Assembly (NCBI RefSeq): GCF_014222285.1
Contig: NZ_JACKZS010000043.1
Span: 1-42,478 of the forward strand
Length of the DNA stretch: 42,478 bases
From: Nostoc sp. UCD121
GTDB taxonomy: Bacteria; Cyanobacteriota; Cyanobacteriia; Cyanobacteriales; Nostocaceae
Reading direction: 5' to 3'
This document shows positions 27,128 through 35,812 of this stretch, piece after piece. The notes under the pieces were generated by a model. That model did no database searches and had not been told where the DNA came from. It worked only from the letters and a program-made list of their open reading frames with translations. The translations under genes were made by a program, and so were the position numbers. Each line of letters starts with the position of its first letter. Within the stretch, counting starts at the first letter, position 1.

Positions 27128-28012
27128 GTGAACCAAATTAATCGAGTTGCAATTGTTGGTGGAACTCATGGCAATGAGTTTACTGGGGCCTATTTAATCC
27201 AAAAATTTGCTCAATTTCCCGACTTGATTACTAGACAAAGTTTTGAGACAGTTACTTTGTTAGCAAATCTTAACGCTTTTGCCGCCGGGAGGCGATATGT
27301 AGAAAAGGATTTAAATCGCTGTTTTCTCCAGCAAGATTTACAAGATCCAACTCTTAATAGTTACGAAGAATTGCAAGCTAAATCAATTCAAAACACTCTA
27401 GGATCAAACAGAGATCAACAAGCAGATTTTATTTTAGATTTGCACAGCAGCACAGCTAATATGGGTTTGACAATTATTTTGGTAAACAGTCATCCTTTAA
27501 ACTTGCAATTGGCTGCTTATCTGAGTCAGATTAGCCCTTTGGTGAGGATTTATCGCTGCTCTTTTAAATCAATTACAGAAAATCCATTTGTAAATTCCCT
27601 GTGCGAATTAGGCTTTGCGATCGAGGTTGGCCCTATTGCCCAAGGTATCTTAAAAGCGACGTTGTTCCAACAAACAGAAGAACTTGTTTATGCGGTTCTC
27701 GACTATCTAGAACAGTTTAATCAAGGTAAAATTGCATCAACTAATGAAACGTTGATTCTCTATGACCATTTATCAGTTGTGGACTATCCAAAACAACAGG
27801 ATGGTAAAATGTTTGCGATGATTCATCCAGAGCTTCAGGACAAGGATTACCAAGCTTTGAACCCAGGAGATCCAATGTTTATAACCTTTCATGATAAAAC
27901 AATTGTTTATGAGGGTGCATCTACCGTTTGGCCGATTTTTATTAATGAGGCAGCTTACTACGAAAAGGGAATTGCAATGTGTTTGACTCAAAGGCAGCAA
28001 ATCAATATCTAG
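27128..28012 (+). CDS. Aspartoacylase-like zinc deacylase (AspA/AstE superfamily)
   Basis: The protein removes an acyl group from N-acyl amino acids or similar compounds. The zinc site is GGTHGNE near the N-terminus (His and Glu ligands) and the His in DLHSSTANMGLT; the catalytic Glu lies in AIEVGPIAQGIL. Arg and Asn residues for substrate binding are seen in LNRCF and ANLNAFAAGRRYVEKDLNR. All match bacterial aspartoacylases of about 290-300 residues. I start at GTG 27128, preceded by GGAG; the longer frame from 27071 begins inside the G/C-rich repeat and is unlikely. Substrate is inferred, not shown. Confidence 0.85.
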   Translation: MNQINRVAIVGGTHGNEFTGAYLIQKFAQFPDLITRQSFETVTLLANLNAFAAGRRYVEKDLNRCFLQQDLQDPTLNSYEELQAKSIQNTLGSNRDQQADFILDLHSSTANMGLTIILVNSHPLNLQLAAYLSQISPLVRIYRCSFKSITENPFVNSLCELGFAIEVGPIAQGILKATLFQQTEELVYAVLDYLEQFNQGKIASTNETLILYDHLSVVDYPKQQDGKMFAMIHPELQDKDYQALNPGDPMFITFHDKTIVYEGASTVWPIFINEAAYYEKGIAMCLTQRQQINI

Positions 28013-28234
28013 GATGTTGAAAATTTTTTGTATAATCGCTTTTTATGGAAACTAATGATATAAATTGAGCATCATAATCTAGAAAATATGCTGATCTAAT
28101 TTATAATCTCTGTAGCTGGTGCGGTGTCTAATAGCGCGTCGTAGTCACTTCTAAGGAATAAAGTTGCAGGTGATTAAATCTGTCTTCCTAAAACTTAATT
28201 TACGCTTAAAATTATCCAAATACTTAAACTCATA

Positions 28235-29218
28235 ATGAAAACAAAGCGACGAGGAAACAAACCAATAGCCAGTCTTTCTTTAGACTTGGATAATGTTTGG
28301 TCATTTCTAAAAAATCAGGGCGCTCCTGGTTGGGAGACTTTTCCCTCTTATTTAGATATTGCAGTCCCTCGTTTCTTAGATATTTTTCAGCAGTGGGATG
28401 TGACAATCACGGTCTTCATTGTGGGTCAGGATGCAGCCTTGGAAAAGAACACTAAGGCATTACAAGCGATCGCTAACGCTGGTCACGAAATAGGTAATCA
28501 TTCATTTTACCACGATCCCTGGCTACACCTATATTCAGAGGATGAAATTGAACAAGAAGTGGCGTTAGCCGAACAACATATCAAGCGCGTTACGCATCAA
28601 CATCCTATCGGCTTTCGGGGACCTGGATACAGTTTTTCGCCTGCGGTATTGAAAGTCTTAGCACGACGGGGATACGAATATGATGCTTCGACTTTTCCCA
28701 CATTTTTGGGGCCCATAGCACGAGCTTATTATTTAATGACTTGTAAACTGAGCAAGGAAGAACGTAAAAAACGCGAAGCCTTGTTTGGCGGTTTAAAAGA
28801 CGGTTTGCAGCCTTTAAAGCCTTACCAGTGGAAGATGGGTAAGGATAAATTGACTGAAATTCCTGTCACCACCATGCCCATTTTCAAGGTACCAATTCAC
28901 TTCAGTTACATAATGTATATCAGTACATTTTCTTCGGAAGCGGCGTTACTATATCTCCGAATTGCCCTATGGTTGTGTAAACTTACACGTGTGCAGCCTT
29001 CTTTGTTATTCCATCCTACAGACTTTGTAAGTCAAGAAGATGTGCCAGAGTTATCATTCTTCCCTGGAATGAGTCTCCCCACCTACAAGAAGCTGGCAAT
29101 AGTGAACAAAAGTTTGGAAATTATATCCAGTCAGTTCAATGTTGTGACTGTTGGGCAACATGCCAAATCCGTAGCCGATGCCCATAAAATACCAGTATTA
29201 GTGCCTCAGAAGAGGTAA
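28235..29218 (+). CDS. Polysaccharide deacetylase (NodB homology domain)
   Basis: A 327-residue carbohydrate esterase family 4 protein. The catalytic base region is SLSLDLDNVW, the zinc-binding motif is HEIGNHSFYHDPW (H-x-x-x-H), and the RGPGYSF and late IPVTTMPIF segments correspond to motifs 3 and 4. It lacks an obvious signal peptide, so it may act in the cytoplasm or periplasm on N-acetylated sugars; PIG-L-like roles are excluded by the motif order. A plain start codon, 222 nt after the previous gene, suggests its own transcript. Confidence 0.87.
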   Translation: MKTKRRGNKPIASLSLDLDNVWSFLKNQGAPGWETFPSYLDIAVPRFLDIFQQWDVTITVFIVGQDAALEKNTKALQAIANAGHEIGNHSFYHDPWLHLYSEDEIEQEVALAEQHIKRVTHQHPIGFRGPGYSFSPAVLKVLARRGYEYDASTFPTFLGPIARAYYLMTCKLSKEERKKREALFGGLKDGLQPLKPYQWKMGKDKLTEIPVTTMPIFKVPIHFSYIMYISTFSSEAALLYLRIALWLCKLTRVQPSLLFHPTDFVSQEDVPELSFFPGMSLPTYKKLAIVNKSLEIISSQFNVVTVGQHAKSVADAHKIPVLVPQKR

Positions 29219-29386
29219 AAATATAATTTATGCGATTGATTCAATCCAATTTGTATCTTTAATACAAATACAGGCAAAATCAACTTTGACCTGTTTCGGT
29301 TTTGAAACCAGCTGACATTTGCTAGCAAGTATGTGTAAAGTAATTGAAAGTAAATCACTATCTCTAAATCTTTAACACATCTATCT

Positions 29387-29626
29387 ATGGTGAGAAAAAC
29401 TCAACGCCTTTTGCTGCTAGTTATTTCCTGTAGTATAACTGGTGTAATTTTGGGAGGTACTGCTGCTTGGGCAGAAAGTAATCTCTGCTTAGAAGACAGT
29501 AAGGTTACAAGTGACTGTCTAACTCAAGATCCGATCCAAAAAACTATCCAAGGAATGAGTACCGGATTGTTAGCTGGGGCTGGGGCCGCTTGCGGTGCAG
29601 TATGGCAGTTAAGGCATGAAGATTGA
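29387..29626 (+). CDS. Small secreted or membrane-associated protein, unknown function
   Basis: A 79-residue protein with a typical signal peptide: MVRKTQR, a hydrophobic core, and AWA before ESNLC as a likely cleavage site near residue 29. The mature part has three cysteines and a glycine/alanine-rich hydrophobic segment (GLLAGAGAACGAVW) near the C-terminus. I do not recognise the family. A strong terminator follows immediately, showing a monocistronic unit and supporting that the gene is real. Confidence 0.65.
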   Translation: MVRKTQRLLLLVISCSITGVILGGTAAWAESNLCLEDSKVTSDCLTQDPIQKTIQGMSTGLLAGAGAACGAVWQLRHED

Positions 29627-29631
29627 GCGTG

Positions 29632-29669
29632 AACTACCACTAACCTGGAGTTCCGGGTTAGTGGTAGTT
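29632..29669 (+). terminator. Strong hairpin terminator after the small secreted protein
   Basis: A perfect 14-bp stem pairs 29632-29645 with 29656-29669 around a 10-nt loop, six bases after the stop codon, followed by TCTGTAATAAAATTCTG. Confidence 0.75.
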
Positions 29670-29688
29670 TCTGTAATAAAATTCTGAT

Positions 29689-29853
29689 TTATATAGCTTT
29701 GGAAGAATACCGATCTATTAATGCACGAGCAAATTTCTGGTGTTGTTCAGCTAGATGTTGAGGATAGATGAACTGAGCATTGCCCATGAAGCGGTATACC
29801 CATCGACAAAACTCCTCCAGCGATCGCTCAGGAAGTTTAACAATATAATCTAC
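29689..29853 (-). pseudogene. C-terminal relic of a WYL-domain regulator
   Basis: On the minus strand 54 codons run from just after an in-frame TAG to a TAA at 29689-29691. The peptide VDYIVKLPERSLEEFCRWVY ... PQHLAEQHQKFARALIDRY resembles the end of WYL-domain transcription factors, where a valine-rich strand is followed by a W-x-x-x-G-x-x-A-x-x-x-x-P-x-x-L pattern. There is no start codon and no HTH or WYL core upstream in any frame, so this is a decayed fragment. Composition and a HIP1 octamer suit former coding DNA. Confidence 0.55.
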
Positions 29854-30077
29854 CTAAGTAGGTTTACTATGTGTCTTATTCATAAATCTGGGTTAATCGC
29901 CTGGATTGGTGAACGAAATAATCAGCTTTTTGGTCACTTACGTTGTTTTATTGACAGATCAACGCTTCACGTTTGCCCATATTGGAAGTAAAGGTAAAGA
30001 TTATTGCCCTCTTGTGGGTGTATACTTTCCATAAAATAGCTAGCTATATTAATTTTTCAATAATTAATTAATAACCC
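29854..30077. other. Non-coding region upstream of the Coq4-like gene
   Basis: No supported gene; the 78-codon plus-strand frame overlapping 29755-29991 runs antisense to the WYL relic and has no family resemblance. AT-rich promoter-like sequence precedes 30078. Confidence 0.45.
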
Positions 30078-30731
30078 ATGATAGAAACCATCAATCAGTC
30101 TCAAGAAACGGCAATTCTGGAGAGCTTTCTAGAATTGGTGAAATCTCCTTATGGAGATTTCGCTGCCATTGGTAAGCTTTCCCGTTTTCTGAATGATCCA
30201 GCTACGCTCCAAAAAATTGTGGCATTTCTAAGCCTGACTCCCCAAGGCAAACAAGCTTTTGTAGACCGCCCCTTGCTAGGAAAAATCGATTTACAGCAAC
30301 TGCATCAATTACCGAACCATACACTGGGCTATCTGTATGCGGATCACATGATTAGAAAAGGATTAAATCCACCACCTATTAACGAGATTGTAAACGATCC
30401 CTTTATGTTTTTGGGTACTCACATTGGTGAAACTCATGACATCTGGCACGTCGTTACAGGGTGTGATACTGATAAACCGGGTGAGGTTCAACTAGAAGCT
30501 TTTTATATCGCACAGCTTGCTCCAGACCGTTTATTTCTAGCCCTGCTTGCTAAGAACTTGCTCAAAACCGCAATGTACGAAGTCGAACTCTGTGAGCAGA
30601 TTATGGATGGGTTGACGCAAGGCTGGATGATGGGAAAACGGGCAAAACCTTTGTTTGGTATCGAATGGAACAGATTATGGGAAACACCCTTAGAAGACGT
30701 GCAGACATCTTTGAACATTGCACCAATTTAA
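30078..30731 (+). CDS. Coq4-family protein
   Basis: A 217-residue protein with the Coq4 hallmark HD-x-x-H-x(11)-E, here ETHDIWHVVTGCDTDKPGEVQLE at about residues 117-139, which binds a metal in that family. The preceding LGYLYADHMIRKGLNPP and following WMMGKRAKPLFGIEW also fit Coq4. In yeast and mitochondria Coq4 acts in ubiquinone synthesis, but cyanobacteria make plastoquinone, so the bacterial homolog's role here is unknown. No quinone biosynthesis gene is next to it. Confidence 0.82.
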   Translation: MIETINQSQETAILESFLELVKSPYGDFAAIGKLSRFLNDPATLQKIVAFLSLTPQGKQAFVDRPLLGKIDLQQLHQLPNHTLGYLYADHMIRKGLNPPPINEIVNDPFMFLGTHIGETHDIWHVVTGCDTDKPGEVQLEAFYIAQLAPDRLFLALLAKNLLKTAMYEVELCEQIMDGLTQGWMMGKRAKPLFGIEWNRLWETPLEDVQTSLNIAPI

Positions 30732-30771
30732 GTGCGAACGCAGTTCTTCTCGAAAAGGAAAAGTGGAGGTA

Positions 30772-30939
30772 TTAATTAATAAATATTTGCAATAACTCTT
30801 GAGTGGCGCGACTCTCAACGTCACAATTGTCTAACTGTGCTAACACTTCGCTGCAACATACTGAATCGATATCTGGCTTGGAATGCAAAGCAGCAAGTCT
30901 ATGGGCGCATTTGGATTCTTGGTAGCTTATAGAGAATAA
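30772..30939 (-). pseudogene. Coding-like fragment of unknown origin
   Basis: A minus-strand frame of 55 codons without start codon, beginning after a TGA and ending at a TAA at 30772-30774. The peptide (YQESKCAHRLAALHSKPDID, then CSEVLAQLDNCDVESRATQE) has a normal globular composition but no family that I know. It could be a gene remnant or chance. Confidence 0.25.
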
Positions 30940-30990
30940 TCACAAATAAAGCAGCTTTGGCATCTTCGTGCGAGAGAATAAATATAAAAT

Positions 30991-32589
30991 ATGGCGATCG
31001 CAATCGATTTTGGTACTAGCAACACAGTCATTGCTCGTTGGAACCCAGTAACCCAACAGCCAGAAACCCTGACTCTACCAGGCTTATCAATCAAACAAAG
31101 TCTCAATCCGCCACTGATTCCCAGCTTGGTTTATGTGGAAGACGCAAGTCAAAATCAAGTCTTAGTCGGGCAACAAGTACGCGATCGCGGTCTTGACCTC
31201 AAAGGCGAAACGCGATTTTTCCGCAGCTTCAAACGCGGTATTGGTGCAGATATTCAAGGTTTCTTACCCGAACTAGATGGACAAATTGTCACCTTTGAAC
31301 AAGTAGGGCAATGGTTCCTCACCAAAGTAATTGAAGAACTAGCACCCCTACAAGGTGGGTTAGATTCTCTAGTGTTAACCGTACCCGTAGACAGTTTTGA
31401 AGCCTATCGTCACTGGTTGGGAAACGTTTGCCAATCCCTTCCCGTTGAACAAGTGCGAATGCTGGATGAACCCACAGCCGCAGCCTTGGGTTATGGTTTA
31501 GCAGATCAAGAAATTCTCTTGGTAATTGACTTCGGGGGTGGAACTTTAGATTTGTCCCTTGTCCGGTTGGATCAAGGCGTGCAAGCAACTACAAAGCCGT
31601 TGGGATTTCTCCTCAAGTGGGGTAATAAGTCTCTGGCTGAAGATTCAAAACAAAAAGTTAAAACTGCCCGTGTCTTGGCGAAAGCTGGGCAAAATTTGGG
31701 TGGTACTGATATTGATAATTGGTTGGTAGATTACTTTGCCAAAACTCAAGAGTTGGCGGTAAGTCCCTTGACAACACGATTGGCAGAACGAGTAAAAATT
31801 CAGCTATCAACCCAAAACCAAGCTAGTGAAGTTTATTTTGATGATGAAACATTTGAAAGTTATGAATTGGAATTAAACCGCGACACTTTTGATAATATCC
31901 TCAAAGAACACGCATTTTTTGAGTTATTGGATGAGTCGATGACGACACTGTTGCAGCAAGCAAAGCGCCAAGGGATAGAACTTCCTGATATTAATGCAGT
32001 TTTGTTAGTTGGTGGAACCGTGCAATTACCAGCAGTGCAGACATGGATAAAACAGTATTTTGAGCCAGAAAAAATCCGTTGCGAACGTCCCTTTGAAGCG
32101 ATCGCTCAAGGTGCATTACAGTTAGCTCAAGGGATACAAATCAAAGACTTTCTGTATCATAGTTATGGTATCCGCTACTGGGATCGCCGCAATCAGCGCC
32201 ACAAATGGCATTCTTTAATTAAAGCTGGACAGGCATATCCAATGAGTCAGCCAGTGGAATTAGTTCTAGGTGCTTCTTTGGAAAATCAGCCCAGCATTGA
32301 ACTAATTATGGGAGAATTGGGAGCAGATACAGGTAATACCGAAGTTTATTTTGATGGCGATCGCTTAATTACTCGCCGTCTGGACAATAGTGAAACCAGC
32401 GTCAAGCCTCTTAACGATCAAGAAGGCGCGAGGACAATTGCCCAACTGACACCACCCGGATATCCTGGAAGCGATCGCATCAAAATTCTCTTTCAAGTTG
32501 ATGAGAAACGTTTTTTGCGAATCACCGTTGAAGACTTGTTAACCAATGATACGCTTTTGGAAAATCAACTTGTGGCACAGTTGAGTTAA
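30991..32589 (+). CDS. Hsp70-family protein (short DnaK-like)
   Basis: A 532-residue protein with a full actin-type ATPase domain: phosphate loop AIDFGTSNTVIARW, LDEPTAAALGYGL near residue 160, second phosphate loop LLVIDFGGGTLDLSLV near residue 180, and adenosine motif VLLVGGTVQLPAVQ near residue 345. The C-terminal 150 residues are shorter than in DnaK and only partly like its substrate-binding sandwich, and there is no lid or EEVD tail. Such short Hsp70-like proteins are common in cyanobacteria and unlike the housekeeping DnaK they are not with dnaJ or grpE. It ends 12 nt from the convergent vapC. Confidence 0.9.
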   Translation: MAIAIDFGTSNTVIARWNPVTQQPETLTLPGLSIKQSLNPPLIPSLVYVEDASQNQVLVGQQVRDRGLDLKGETRFFRSFKRGIGADIQGFLPELDGQIVTFEQVGQWFLTKVIEELAPLQGGLDSLVLTVPVDSFEAYRHWLGNVCQSLPVEQVRMLDEPTAAALGYGLADQEILLVIDFGGGTLDLSLVRLDQGVQATTKPLGFLLKWGNKSLAEDSKQKVKTARVLAKAGQNLGGTDIDNWLVDYFAKTQELAVSPLTTRLAERVKIQLSTQNQASEVYFDDETFESYELELNRDTFDNILKEHAFFELLDESMTTLLQQAKRQGIELPDINAVLLVGGTVQLPAVQTWIKQYFEPEKIRCERPFEAIAQGALQLAQGIQIKDFLYHSYGIRYWDRRNQRHKWHSLIKAGQAYPMSQPVELVLGASLENQPSIELIMGELGADTGNTEVYFDGDRLITRRLDNSETSVKPLNDQEGARTIAQLTPPGYPGSDRIKILFQVDEKRFLRITVEDLLTNDTLLENQLVAQLS

Positions 32590-32601
32590 ACTATTGCGCG
32601 T

Positions 32602-33006
32602 TTAACTAAAAGGATTTAAAAGTGGGATACCGCAGCCATCAAAATCCCGGATGTTGCGCGTTACTAAAGTCAATTGATGAATTTGAGCAGTAGCAGCAAT
32701 CATCATATCTGCTTGGGTATGTGTTTTCCCACTTAATCTTAGTTGACCTCGCAATTCACCGGAGCGCTTGGCAATTTCAATTGTGATAGGCAATACTTGA
32801 CAGTTATTTTCTAAAAAGCTCTCGAACCATATTTGAATTCTAGGGTTGGGCTTGAATGTCAATCCGTAAAATATTTCTTCAACGGTGATCGCACTCAAAA
32901 CTATAGAGGAAACTCTTTCTGCCCATTTCAGTACACCAGAGTTAGGTTGGAGTCTTACTAATTCGCTGATAATGTTAGTGTCACAGAGAAAAGTCATCGA
33001 TGGCAT
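32602..33006 (-). CDS. PIN-domain ribonuclease toxin (VapC-like)
   Basis: A toxin of about 131-134 residues. The PIN-domain acids are Asp in FLCDTNIISEL, Glu in ITVEEIFYGL, and Asp in TQADMMIAATA, with a final Asp in RNIRDFDGCGIPLLNPF; all are intact, so RNase activity is expected. The start is ATG 33006 (MPSMTFL) or ATG 32997 (MTFLCDTN); both overlap the end of the antitoxin gene, indicating translational coupling. A longer frame to 33069 lies inside the antitoxin and is unlikely. It forms a type II toxin-antitoxin operon with the Phd-like gene. Confidence 0.85.
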   Translation of the reverse strand: MPSMTFLCDTNIISELVRLQPNSGVLKWAERVSSIVLSAITVEEIFYGLTFKPNPRIQIWFESFLENNCQVLPITIEIAKRSGELRGQLRLSGKTHTQADMMIAATAQIHQLTLVTRNIRDFDGCGIPLLNPFS

Positions 33007-33271
33007 CAGCGAAAGGGTTAAGACGGTCTTGGCGGGAGGGTACTTCGAGGATATAATCTTCTTCAACAACTATCTGGCGTAGTTCTTTGAAAACATCAGC
33101 TAGAGAAATCTTTTCGTGCTGCTTGCGCCATGTCAAGAACTCCTCAAATATCTCAGCTTCAACAACAACAGCCACCAGTTCATTTCGGTTGTAGATGAGT
33201 TGCGGTTCCTTTGTGACAGCATGAATCAGTTCGGAGAACCTCTGTTTCGCTTCTGCAATTCTCCAGTTCAT
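32981..33271 (-). CDS. Phd/YefM-type antitoxin
   Basis: A 96-residue antitoxin with the Phd/YefM fold: MNWRIAEAKQRFSELIHAV, then PQLIYNRNELVAVVVEAEIF, followed by an acidic C-terminal tail (NPFADAIDDFSL) that would wrap the toxin. ATG 33271 is chosen because GAGG lies 8 nt upstream and because the alternative starts at 33298 and 33313 fall inside the palindromic operator. It overlaps the toxin start by 17-26 nt. Autorepression with the toxin is expected from the family. Confidence 0.85.
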   Translation of the reverse strand: MNWRIAEAKQRFSELIHAVTKEPQLIYNRNELVAVVVEAEIFEEFLTWRKQHEKISLADVFKELRQIVVEEDYILEVPSRQDRLNPFADAIDDFSL

Positions 33272-33293
33272 TCTCTTACCTCTTTTCTTCACG

Positions 33294-33326
33294 ATCATGT
33301 CTATTATAGACATGATTTATGTCTAT
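33294..33326. promoter_or_regulatory. Palindromic operator of the toxin-antitoxin operon
   Basis: A perfect 23-bp palindrome (ATCATGTCTAT T ATAGACATGAT arms at 33294-33304 and 33306-33316) followed by a third ATGTCTAT half-site at 33319-33326. It lies just upstream of the antitoxin ribosome binding site and contains a minus-strand TATAAT (33303-33308), so binding would block the promoter. Confidence 0.65.
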
Positions 33327-33401
33327 AATTTGGTATTTGCTATGGAGCAATGTCCACGACGAGCTACGCCTACGCTTCTTCTCATTCGAGGCGAGTTATT
33401 T

Positions 33402-33965
33402 CTAGCCATCCATCTTTAACCATCCAAAAACTTGATAGACGGCTAGTGCAAGTTCAATTTCTGGTAATACAGGCAAAAAATCTTCTCCCTGGAGTAATAC
33501 TGGTTGTTGGCCCGAACGGAAAACCAAAATTGAGCGATCTGTTGGATCAATTAACCACCCTAATCGGCAACCATGTTGTAAGCAGTAAAGAATGTTGCCA
33601 ATTACCCGGTTTGAACTCTGTTCTGGAGAGAGTATTTCAATTGTCCAATCTGGCCACAAGAAAAAATCGTTGGGAACTTCCCCATCAACATCAAATGGAA
33701 TTCGTGACCAGTTAAAAACCGCTACATCAGGGACAATTGAGCGGATATCAAAGCTACAACGCAACTCTGGAAATGCATAAGCGATTTTTTGGCTTTCTGC
33801 TACTTCGTTAATAGTATTGCAGAGTTTTAGCTGCAATCGACTATGCTTCCCTTTCGGCATTGACTTAGGAATAATCTCACCGTTAATATATTCACTTGCA
33901 GGCTTTGTTTCTGGGAGCTTCAGAAATTCCTCCAGGGTAAGTAGTTTAGTAGTTGAGTAGCTCAT
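33402..33965 (-). CDS. Uma2-family (DUF820) endonuclease-like protein
   Basis: A 187-residue protein of the Uma2 family, which has a PD-(D/E)XK nuclease fold and is greatly expanded in cyanobacteria. Diagnostic parts are LLTLEEFLKLPETKPASEYINGEII, the VPDVAVFNW strand with the first acid, and PDWTIEILSPEQSSNRV with the second acid and Ser-Pro-x-x-x-S. The end reads LGWLIDPTDRSILVF. All active-site residues seem present. The cellular role of these proteins is unknown, and the gene stands alone. Confidence 0.85.
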   Translation of the reverse strand: MSYSTTKLLTLEEFLKLPETKPASEYINGEIIPKSMPKGKHSRLQLKLCNTINEVAESQKIAYAFPELRCSFDIRSIVPDVAVFNWSRIPFDVDGEVPNDFFLWPDWTIEILSPEQSSNRVIGNILYCLQHGCRLGWLIDPTDRSILVFRSGQQPVLLQGEDFLPVLPEIELALAVYQVFGWLKMDG

Positions 33966-34089
33966 AGCTCCTAAATACTTCGAAGATGTGTTCTTAGTTT
34001 AGCAAGATGTATAGACAGGTGCTTAACTCGTGAATGCACCCGTCCATATATCAAAGGCAGAATTGCAACTCTTAATTACGAATTACGAA

Positions 34090-34653
34090 TTATTTATGCA
34101 CCACTACTAAAGTCCCATAGCTAGCCCAATTATAAACATTGCGTGCTTGCTTAACAGGTAAATTTACGCAACCGTGGCTGACTGGAGTGCCAAAACGATT
34201 ATGCCAGTAAGCGCCGTGGATGGCGTAGCCTTTGTAAAAATACATTGTGTAAGGAACGTCAGGAATATTGTAGCCCCTGCCTCGCATCCGATGAGTGCGA
34301 TACTTAGAATTAATCCGAAATCTACCTATGGGTGTGGGAGTCGATCGCTTCCCTCCAGAAATGCGGTATGAATAAACAAGTTTTTTACCTTCCCATGCAC
34401 GTAACCGTTGTTCTGACAGGTCAATTTCAATTAAGCGAGGTTGGGATGTTTGCCTGATATTAGACTCAGTGATGCCATTTTCATCAACTGACGCAGCGAT
34501 CGCTGTAGTAGAATGGCGATGCCTACAGCAACCCGAAGCGGGAACGCCTGCTAACGGTGCTGACCAAGAAAATAAAGCCACCACCATCAGCGCTACGCCT
34601 GTACAAAAAGTTTTGGAAGAACGAATCCCACCACTACGAATCCAGGATTGCAT
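34090..34653 (-). CDS. L,D-transpeptidase (YkuD domain), copy 1
   Basis: A 187-residue periplasmic enzyme that forms peptidoglycan cross-links or attaches proteins. The N-terminus has a basic stretch and a hydrophobic segment ([13 protein letters not shown]), serving as signal or anchor. The YkuD domain runs from [16 protein letters not shown] to the end, with the catalytic motif [20 protein letters not shown]: His and the nucleophile Cys are intact. It is about 60% alike by eye to the second copy 530 nt upstream on the same strand. A CC pair follows the signal region. Confidence 0.92.
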   Translation of the reverse strand: MQSWIRSGGIRSSKTFCTGVALMVVALFSWSAPLAGVPASGCCRHRHSTTAIAASVDENGITESNIRQTSQPRLIEIDLSEQRLRAWEGKKLVYSYRISGGKRSTPTPIGRFRINSKYRTHRMRGRGYNIPDVPYTMYFYKGYAIHGAYWHNRFGTPVSHGCVNLPVKQARNVYNWASYGTLVVVHK

Positions 34654-35088
34654 TATGCCTCACCTTCTAAAGTACGCAAAAATCATGAAGTGAAGTAATT
34701 GTCTGGAAACTATAAATTTCCAGGTTGATTACTAATTTGCTGTGAAGGATTTACGCAATTCATCCGCTAATGCTTTTCCAAACCAGTCCTAAACTAATCC
34801 GCATTCAATTAGTCATTGGTCATTTGTCATTCATTAATGACTAATAACAACTTTTACAAAAAAAATCTGTAATTTAAATGCGTCAATGCAAATTTTCCCG
34901 GAATTAATATTTGCATTTGGAGTTTCACACCGTAATTGTCAGGATTTACGCTTATTTCTTTGGGGAAAACTGGATAATACCAAATTTAGGAAAGGACTTT
35001 TAGTCCTAAATACCAAATTTAAAATCCAAAATTGCTATGAATCCCCTTTTATATATTTTATTTCAAATTCAGTAATTCCGACTCCGAA
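34654..35088. other. Gap between the two L,D-transpeptidase genes
   Basis: No supported gene; the longest plus-strand frame overlaps the end of copy 2 and has no family resemblance. AT-rich sequence that probably holds the promoter of copy 1. Confidence 0.5.
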
Positions 35089-35118
35089 GATTCCCAGCAT
35101 AAAATATTGCTGGGAATC
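35089..35118 (-). terminator. Hairpin downstream of L,D-transpeptidase copy 2
   Basis: GATTCCCAGCA (35089-35099) pairs perfectly with TGCTGGGAATC (35108-35118) around an 8-nt loop, 67 nt after the stop codon. No U run follows. Confidence 0.45.
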
Positions 35119-35184
35119 ACTCCATTGTCTTGATTTGTTGTTATTAATTATTTTTCATAGATTGCCTTTTGGCTGGTTCACCTA

Positions 35185-35700
35185 CTATTTCTGGATGACT
35201 ATTGGTGTCCCTACTGATGCCCACTCAAATAGCCATTTAGCGTGTTTAGGTGCAAGATTCACACAGCCGTGGCTCACTGGCGTGCCAAATCTTTTATGCC
35301 AGTAAGCCCCGTGAATACCGTAATTCCCTTGGTAAAACATCGCATGAGGAACGTTAGGAACATTGTAGTTTTCTCCCCGCATCCGTGTAGTTTTAAACTT
35401 GGATTGAATTTTAAAAGTACCAACAAGAGTGGGAGTAGCTTTTTTGCCGGAGGAAATAGCACTTCCATAAACCACTCTGTCACCTTCCCAAGCTATTAAT
35501 CTTTGCTTTGAAAGGTCAATTTGAATCCAGCGCTGCTCCGATTTTTGTAATGTCTGGATTTTTTGGGCAATTACTTGATCTTTGGAATTTGCCCAAACTT
35601 CACTAGTTCCAGCAGTAGTAAAAACACTTAAAGACAGTACTGTACCAGTAAGAAGTATTTTTAAGCGATGCACCCAGTCAGGATAAATCAGTTTTTTCAT
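35185..35700 (-). CDS. L,D-transpeptidase (YkuD domain), copy 2
   Basis: A 171-residue paralog of copy 1. It starts MKKLIYPDW with a signal segment (ILLTGTVLSLSVF) and an AxA-like site near SEVWANS, then the YkuD domain from WIQIDLSKQRLIAWEG with the catalytic motif [20 protein letters not shown]. Both key residues are present. ATG 35700 is preferred over a GTG 21 nt upstream; neither has a strong ribosome binding site. The pair arose by tandem duplication; signal regions differ while the catalytic domains are conserved. Confidence 0.92.
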   Translation of the reverse strand: MKKLIYPDWVHRLKILLTGTVLSLSVFTTAGTSEVWANSKDQVIAQKIQTLQKSEQRWIQIDLSKQRLIAWEGDRVVYGSAISSGKKATPTLVGTFKIQSKFKTTRMRGENYNVPNVPHAMFYQGNYGIHGAYWHKRFGTPVSHGCVNLAPKHAKWLFEWASVGTPIVIQK

Positions 35701-35812
35701 TTTAGATACACTCACACTCAAATCATGAAGTCTTGAGAAACTTATCAGGTTTCACTTTTATTCCCTATCTATTACTTTAATAGACGTGAATTTTTGATGA
35801 TTTGATTCTAAT

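Noticed and set aside
29755..29991. 78-codon plus-strand frame
   Set aside because: Runs antisense to the WYL relic, which has clearer protein character; no ribosome binding site.
34886..35305. 139-codon plus-strand frame
   Set aside because: Overlaps L,D-transpeptidase copy 2 in antisense, and the part outside has no family resemblance.
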